Shown here piece after piece: positions 6,518 to 9,903 of a stretch of 9,903 nucleotides of DNA. The notes under the pieces were generated by a model, which saw only the letters and a list, made by a program, of their open reading frames with translations, had not been told where the DNA came from and did not search any database. Within the stretch, counting starts at the first letter, position 1. Each line of letters opens with the position of its first letter. The stretch spans positions 1 through 9,903 of the forward strand of contig JAQVID010000067.1 in assembly GCA_028695865.1 (NCBI GenBank), given 5' to 3'. Both the position numbers and the translations under genes were made by a program. The stretch is from Thermoguttaceae bacterium. GTDB lineage: Bacteria > Planctomycetota > Planctomycetia > Pirellulales > Thermoguttaceae.

Positions 6518-8572
6518 ATGTGCCGTTTTGTTTACGTTGTTTTTTTACTGATCATGACGGCGGTGTCTTCGTTTGCCGCGGACGAAAACAGTTGGACGCC
6601 CCGTCGCGGTCAGGATGTGCTTACCCAACTTCGTGTTGCGATGAGTGCCGATTCTTCCGATTATTATTCGCCGAAGCTGCACGCGTGGTATTCCACCCCA
6701 CTGCCGAATCTTCCCACCGCCGCTGAAGTAATCGATTTATACCCCAATCCGGTTGGATATGGAACCGGAATGGACGACAACCCGCTATTCAACGGAGTGC
6801 TCCTTGTCGCGCTGGTCGAGTTATATGACCTGTCCCGGTGCGATTCCATTCGACGTGAAGCGTTTGATATTTATACCGGCCTGAAGCTTTGCGCTGTGGC
6901 ACACGGAATACCAGGCTTTATTGCCCGGGGCGTCAGTATTGAGGACGGCAAGAGTATTTATATCACGTCGTCGCGCGACCAGTACACGCATTACGTGGAC
7001 GGTCTTTGGCAGTATTACCATTCGCCGATGTGCGATGAGCCGACAAGAGCGGAAATTCGAACGCAGTTGAGTCGGCTGGCCGATACCATGAAGCGGGAAA
7101 TTACGCCGGAAAACGACTACGCTTATCTTCGGGCAGACGGCAGTAAAGACCCTCGCGGCCTTCACAAGATGTGGCACGTTTATCCGCACGAAGCTGCCCG
7201 ACTTCCGATGATTTACGCAGCTGCCTGGGACGTGACCGGGAACAACGAATATTATGATCTGTATCGCAAGTATCTTATTCCTTCGCTTGATCAGTCGATC
7301 ACACTCAAGACGCGACCGCAAGCCGAAGTCAATACCTGGGTTCCGCCTTACAGTTTTCTTCAAATGCAATGTTCGCTTGCCCTTCTTTATCGTCTCGAAA
7401 AAGACTCGCTCGTCAAAGCGAAAATCTTGGAAGCAATGTCCATTGCCAAGAGCATGGCCGAACAGAAATTCGATTGGGCCGCAAAGTTCGGTCTTCGACA
7501 CCTGTCCGAACTGCTCCTTGCGGCGACGATCATGGAAGACTTGCCGGTGACTGATGCCCAACGCACGCAAATCGACGCCATGTTCATTTCCAAAAATTTA
7601 AAGAAAGGGGAGCCGCCAACCACGCTTCATCAATTTGCTCTTTACGCGAAAGCATGTCGGGCCAGAATCATTCCATCGCCAAAATCGTATCCCCAGGCGG
7701 ATTGGACTCCGGCACCGGACGAGTCGCTCCGTGGGATTCCGGCAAAGGTGCAATCCACCGTTCGGCGCACAGCTCCCGTGCGGCATGATCTTGATTTGGT
7801 CGTTTTTATCGCCGATTGTCATGTCGGAAGCGGCTCACAAACCGATTCAGCACAAGTTCAACAAGCCCGGAAAAATCTTGACAATTTCAATAAAACCTGC
7901 GAAATGATTCTGGCCATGAAGCCACTGCCCAAAACGGTGATCATTTTGGGCGACCTTGCTTTCGCTCATGGTCAACAAAACGATTATCTTGCCGCAAAGC
8001 ATATGCTGACCCAACTTCAAAGCGCCGGTATTGATTGGCGAATTTGTCCAGGCAACGCGGACAGTCGCGATCATCTGCTCACCGTTTTTCCGCGTCTGAA
8101 AGATTTTGCGACCTGTGTTCCGAATCGATTTGCGCAAATTGTAAAAACCCCTCGAACCGATTTTATTCTGCTTGATACGCATAACGACGGCACAAAAAGC
8201 GGTTCTTTGGACGAAGTACAACGACAATGGCTCAAAAACGAAATTGCTCGCTATCGTCAAAGCGGTCGGAGGTTTTTTGTCGTGTCGCATCATCCGGCAA
8301 AAGAACTGGACCTGGTACCGTTGCTCCAGGAAATTCCTTCCTGTTGCGGTTGTATTAGCGCCCACGAGCACCGTTGGTCGATGGAAAAAAAAGGAACACT
8401 TTCCCTCATTTCGCTCCACAGCACTACCTATCCGACCGGTGGAAAGGCAACGCGTCACGGTTATACATTCCTCAAAATGGACGCGTGGGAATATATTTTC
8501 CGCCCGGTTACGTTTGATCAGGACGACGTTTGGGAACGCCAATCGCGCTGCATTCGCTTCACCAAGGAATAA
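6518..8572 (+). CDS. Secreted fusion: helical (alpha/alpha-barrel-like) domain plus calcineurin-like metallophosphoesterase
   Basis: 684 residues. A Sec signal peptide occupies residues 1-20 or 21 (hydrophobic VYVVFLLIMTAV, then SSFA before Ala-Asp). Residues about 30-400 are helix-rich, with aromatic and acidic clusters such as SSRDQYTHYVDGLWQYY, MWHVYPHEAARL and AAAWDVTGNNEYYDLYRKYL. This pattern suits an alpha/alpha toroid like those of carbohydrate-active enzymes, but I cannot name a family. Residues about 428-684 are a metallophosphoesterase: D433-C-H435, G478-D479, G512-N513-A514-D515, H591-H592 and A615-H616-E-H618 follow the DxH, GD, GNH(D/E), H, GHxH order. All expected metal ligands are present, but the histidine of GNH is alanine. 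The substrate may be a phosphorylated or sulphated glycan, nucleotide or other diester; this is inference. A GTGAGGA ribosome site (6507-6513) precedes the ATG by 4 bases. No promoter was clear. Confidence 0.8.
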   Translation: MCRFVYVVFLLIMTAVSSFAADENSWTPRRGQDVLTQLRVAMSADSSDYYSPKLHAWYSTPLPNLPTAAEVIDLYPNPVGYGTGMDDNPLFNGVLLVALVELYDLSRCDSIRREAFDIYTGLKLCAVAHGIPGFIARGVSIEDGKSIYITSSRDQYTHYVDGLWQYYHSPMCDEPTRAEIRTQLSRLADTMKREITPENDYAYLRADGSKDPRGLHKMWHVYPHEAARLPMIYAAAWDVTGNNEYYDLYRKYLIPSLDQSITLKTRPQAEVNTWVPPYSFLQMQCSLALLYRLEKDSLVKAKILEAMSIAKSMAEQKFDWAAKFGLRHLSELLLAATIMEDLPVTDAQRTQIDAMFISKNLKKGEPPTTLHQFALYAKACRARIIPSPKSYPQADWTPAPDESLRGIPAKVQSTVRRTAPVRHDLDLVVFIADCHVGSGSQTDSAQVQQARKNLDNFNKTCEMILAMKPLPKTVIILGDLAFAHGQQNDYLAAKHMLTQLQSAGIDWRICPGNADSRDHLLTVFPRLKDFATCVPNRFAQIVKTPRTDFILLDTHNDGTKSGSLDEVQRQWLKNEIARYRQSGRRFFVVSHHPAKELDLVPLLQEIPSCCGCISAHEHRWSMEKKGTLSLISLHSTTYPTGGKATRHGYTFLKMDAWEYIFRPVTFDQDDVWERQSRCIRFTKE

Positions 8573-8617
8573 AGCTTTCCGGAGTCAATGGTATATGGGC
8601 CGCGTAATAGAGATGCT

Positions 8618-8641
8618 GTAAAACCGTAAAACCGTAAAACC
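8618..8641. repeat. Three perfect tandem 8 bp units
   Basis: GTAAAACC occurs three times head to tail (8618-8625, 8626-8633, 8634-8641) and is followed directly by GCGGTCCGG and then the hairpin at 8653. No spacers separate the units, so this is a microsatellite-like repeat and not a CRISPR array. Confidence 0.85.
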
Positions 8642-8652
8642 GCGGTCCGGTC

Positions 8653-8686
8653 TTTGGAGTGCGGAGGCTTGCCGCCGCACTCCAAA
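8653..8686. repeat. Strong REP-like hairpin
   Basis: TTTGGAGTGCGG (8653-8664) is perfectly complementary to CCGCACTCCAAA (8675-8686). The 10-base interior contains GGC-TT-GCC, so the stem almost continues, broken by one A/G mismatch. It lies 81 bp after the phosphoesterase stop. No T-run longer than three follows on either strand, so a terminator role is uncertain. The form, a GC-rich imperfect palindrome outside genes, is like REP elements; no transposase is nearby. Confidence 0.7.
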
Positions 8687-8690
8687 ATGT

Positions 8691-8713
8691 CCCCTACGGG
8701 GTTGGGAATTTTT
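8691..8713. repeat. TAC-loop motif ending in GGGAATTTTT, copy 1
   Basis: CCCC-TAC-GGGG (8691-8701) forms a small hairpin and is followed by TTGGGAATTTTT. A variant occurs at 8873-8893 (TCCTACAGGGG, then TAGAATTTTT). On the plus strand the stem plus T5 could act as a weak terminator for the gene ending at 8572. Confidence 0.4.
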
Positions 8714-8747
8714 AAACAATCACAACACGATTTCGCGGTATGCGTTG

Positions 8748-8847
8748 CAGGGGTACGGCCTAACGGCCGAACCGGGTGCCTACCATACGGGAACCCCTAA
8801 CGGGGTTGCTCCGCCGCAATACGCGGAGTATAAAAGCAGTGTTCGCG
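8748..8847. repeat. 100 bp multi-hairpin module, copy 1
   Basis: This matches 9085-9182 in direct orientation with about 88% identity by eye (about ten substitutions and two single-base gaps over 100 positions). It contains three hairpins in a row: CGGCC-TAAC-GGCCG (8756-8769), AACCCC-TAAC-GGGGTT (8792-8807) and CTCCGC-N8-GCGGAG (8809-8828). It ends with a shared stretch, TAAAAGCAGTGTTCGCG. It does not look coding: the copies differ by gaps that break any common frame. Confidence 0.8.
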
Positions 8848-8870
8848 GTGGCGCCGCGATCCAAAGATCG
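8844..8870. repeat. Two small overlapping hairpins after module copy 1
   Basis: CGCGG-TGGCG-CCGCG (8844-8858) and CGATC-CAAA-GATCG (8857-8870) abut, sharing two bases. They extend the run of hairpins begun in the module. The second module copy has only a decayed counterpart at this place. Confidence 0.5.
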
Positions 8871-8872
8871 GC

Positions 8873-8893
8873 TCCTACAGGGGTAGAATTTTT
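8873..8893. repeat. TAC motif ending in AGAATTTTT, copy 2
   Basis: TCCTACAGGGG followed by TAGAATTTTT is a degenerate copy of the motif at 8691-8713. Here the stem is weaker. The two copies bracket module copy 1, which suggests one larger composite repeat unit of about 200 bp. Confidence 0.35.
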
Positions 8894-8943
8894 CCTCCCG
8901 TTCACAGGGTGGTGTGATTTATTTGCTCGTTTTGGTAAGGTAG

Positions 8944-9054
8944 ACAAGCCCGTAATGGAGGTCGCTTGCGACCGGAATTAGGGAATATTGGGACTCATTT
9001 GAACCGCTCTGGCCCTAATTGCGCTCGTTTCACTCACTCCATATACGGGCTTGT
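8944..9054. repeat. 111 bp nested inverted repeat
   Basis: The outer arms are ACAAGCCCGTAATGGAG (8944-8960) and CTCCATATACGGGCTTGT (9037-9054). They are complementary over 17 pairs with one extra T in the right arm. Inside are a perfect hairpin, GGTCGC-TT-GCGACC (8960-8973), and a second stem, AATTAGGG (8976-8983) with CCCTAATT (9013-9020), around a 29-base loop. A single-stranded stretch of 16 bases (9021-9036) remains on the right. This would fold as a three-way junction as RNA, or extrude as a cruciform. It lies between the two copies of the 100 bp module. Confidence 0.75.
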
Positions 9055-9084
9055 GGAGTTGGGATGTTTTGGGGAACCGTGTAA

Positions 9085-9182
9085 CAGGGGCACGGCCTAA
9101 CGGCCGAACCGGGTTCCTAACATATGGAAACCCCAAAGGGGTTTTCCGCCCCATTACGCGGAGTGTAAAAGCAGTGTTCGCG
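9085..9182. repeat. 100 bp multi-hairpin module, copy 2
   Basis: This is the second copy of the 8748-8847 module. The hairpins are kept despite sequence change: CGGCC-TAAC-GGCCG is unchanged; the second becomes AAACCCC-AAA-GGGGTTT, with a longer stem and shorter loop; the third becomes TTCCGC-N8-GCGGAG, where a C-to-T change still allows a G-T pair. It ends with the same TAAAAGCAGTGTTCGCG stretch apart from position-level changes before it. Confidence 0.8.
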
Positions 9183-9220
9183 TGGTGGTGTCGAGATTCC
9201 GGCGATTTCTCGTTCACCCC

Positions 9221-9242
9221 GAAAAACCGCAAGCGGTTTTTC
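9221..9242. terminator. Bidirectional intrinsic terminator
   Basis: GAAAAACCGC (9221-9230), AA, GCGGTTTTTC (9233-9242) is a perfect 10 bp stem with A-tract and T-tract flanks, able to stop transcription from either side. It lies 54 bp past the stop of the minus-strand histidine kinase gene and is the natural terminator for it. Confidence 0.75.
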
Positions 9243-9296
9243 TCCGCACTTGCGTGTAAAATTAATCCACGCGATGTGGAATGCGGCGTATCTATC

Positions 9297-9903
9297 CTAT
9301 CTGCATTTGGGCAGGTAAATCGTAAAGGTACATCCGCGGTCAGGATTGTTCTTAACCGAAACGCTGCCGTGATGAATTTGAACAATATGTTTGACGATGG
9401 CCAAACCGAGACCGGTTCCGCCGCTTTCCTTGCTGCGTGAAGGATCGACGCGGTAAAAACGCTCGAAAACACGATCCTGATGAACTACCGGAATGCCGGA
9501 ACCTTCGTCGATAAAATCAATCTTAAGCGAATGTTGAGCCGTACTCGAAATCGCGATTGAAATTTTTTTGGGCTCCGATTCGGACGCGTCCGAATATTTG
9601 ATCGCGTTGTCGATCAGATTGATAAACGCCTGTTCCATCATGTCCGGAATGACAGGAGCGTTATCGTCGTCTTTTGGCTGTTCCACATCAATGGTAATAA
9701 ATTTTTTTCGGGCAGCTTCCTCGCAATAAGACGTTGCCAGACAGAGTGAATCGTAAAGCGAAACATTCTTGAATTGATCTTTTTCCGGCACCGGATTCGA
9801 TTCCAGATTGGAAAGCGACAGGACATCCTGAACCAGCGCATAAAGACGTTTCGAATGAAGAACGATCGTTTTTAAAAACTGATCGGCCAAACCGGTTTCG
9901 TGA
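9297..9903 (-). CDS. Sensor histidine kinase, PhoR-like, C-terminal part (5' end outside window)
   Basis: The minus-strand frame is open to the window edge, so the start is missing; the TTG at 9890 that could be taken as a start encodes Leu within the protein. 201 residues are visible. They begin in the second helix of the HisKA dimerisation domain (RLYALVQDVLSLSNLES), so the phospho-accepting histidine lies just beyond the edge. The HATPase domain follows. It has an N box FINLIDNAIKYSD (about 93-105), a G1 box DEGSGIP (about 132-138), an F box VFERFYRVD (about 145-153) and a G2 box GGTGLGLAI (about 161-169). The protein binds ATP, phosphorylates itself on the missing histidine and passes the phosphate to a response regulator, probably encoded upstream beyond the right edge. 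All ATP-site motifs look intact. It is convergent with the sugar-locus genes. The signal sensed cannot be told. Confidence 0.92.
   Translation of the reverse strand, partial: HETGLADQFLKTIVLHSKRLYALVQDVLSLSNLESNPVPEKDQFKNVSLYDSLCLATSYCEEAARKKFITIDVEQPKDDDNAPVIPDMMEQAFINLIDNAIKYSDASESEPKKISIAISSTAQHSLKIDFIDEGSGIPVVHQDRVFERFYRVDPSRSKESGGTGLGLAIVKHIVQIHHGSVSVKNNPDRGCTFTIYLPKCR

Larger units (their letters stand above)
8573..9296. other. Repeat-rich non-coding region between convergent genes
   Basis: About 720 bp between the convergent phosphoesterase fusion and histidine kinase genes. Open frames here lack ribosome sites and family resemblance. In order it holds three 8 bp tandem units, a strong hairpin, a TAC-loop motif, the first copy of a 100 bp multi-hairpin module, two small hairpins, a second TAC motif, a 111 bp nested inverted repeat, the second copy of the module and a bidirectional terminator. 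Parts are entered separately. Confidence 0.8.

Noticed and set aside
7847..8542. 231-codon minus-strand frame opposite the phosphoesterase domain
   Set aside because: The plus strand carries the ordered phosphoesterase motifs; the antisense frame has no motif or ribosome site.
8618..8641. CRISPR-like repeat
   Set aside because: Units are only 8 bp with no spacers and no cas genes nearby.
8745..8981. Possible small protein of 78 residues in the repeat region
   Set aside because: It runs through the 100 bp module, whose second copy has frame-breaking gaps, and it has no ribosome site. The conservation is at nucleotide level.
8944..9054. Retron-type msr/msd or group II intron RNA
   Set aside because: There is no reverse transcriptase gene in the window and none of the conserved intron domain features can be recognised. 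The folding alone does not justify the call.
9051..9440. Plus-strand frame of 129 codons across the second module and into the kinase gene
   Set aside because: It crosses a perfect terminator hairpin and is antisense to conserved histidine kinase boxes.
9888..9890. TTG at 9890 as the histidine kinase start
   Set aside because: The frame continues upstream to the window edge, and the following residues are the second helix of HisKA, which cannot begin a working kinase.

Overview
The window most likely comes from a Planctomycetota bacterium, or a relative in the PVC superphylum. I infer this from the gene content: an SGLT-type sodium/solute symporter, a DUF4838 family secreted protein, a Tat-exported cysteine-rich protein of the C_GCAxxG_C_C / split-Soret type, an FbaB/LacD-like aldolase and a PhoR-like histidine kinase. 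Moderate GC content and long, repeat-rich intergenic DNA fit as well. No rRNA, tRNA or marker gene is present, so the assignment is inference.

Layout, left to right. (1) Positions 1-1356 hold the 3' part of an SSS-family sodium/solute symporter gene that starts before the window. (2) Positions 1357-1788 are intergenic and hold an inverted-repeat element, a short tandem duplication and a near-consensus sigma-70 promoter. (3) Positions 1789-2421 encode a Tat-exported protein with ten cysteines. (4) Positions 2536-4902 encode a secreted DUF4838 family glycosidase-like protein. (5) Positions 4903-5067 hold a second good sigma-70 promoter and a palindromic operator candidate. (6) Positions 5068-6255 encode a class I aldolase-like TIM barrel with an unusual linker-plus-helix tail. 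(7) Positions 6256-6517 hold terminator candidates and a second copy of the inverted-repeat element. (8) Positions 6518-8572 encode a secreted two-domain protein: a helical, probably alpha/alpha-barrel domain fused to a calcineurin-like metallophosphoesterase that lacks the usual GNH histidine. (9) Positions 8573-9296 are about 720 bp of non-coding DNA packed with hairpins, tandem repeats, two diverged copies of a 100 bp structured module and a 111 bp nested inverted repeat, ending in a bidirectional terminator. (10) Positions 9297-9903, minus strand, hold the C-terminal half of a sensor histidine kinase that runs off the right edge.

Read together, the symporter, the two secreted enzyme-like proteins and the cytoplasmic aldolase look like part of a carbohydrate or glycan use locus: cut outside, import with sodium, cleave inside. 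The substrate cannot be told from sequence alone. The genes on the plus strand are not a tight operon: gaps are 114-432 bp and at least two genes have their own promoters. The histidine kinase is convergent and separated by the repeat field, so a regulatory link is not shown.

I see no defence system, CRISPR array, transposase, phage gene or reverse transcriptase. The least explained parts are the structured repeat field at 8573-9296 and the altered active site of the phosphoesterase fusion.
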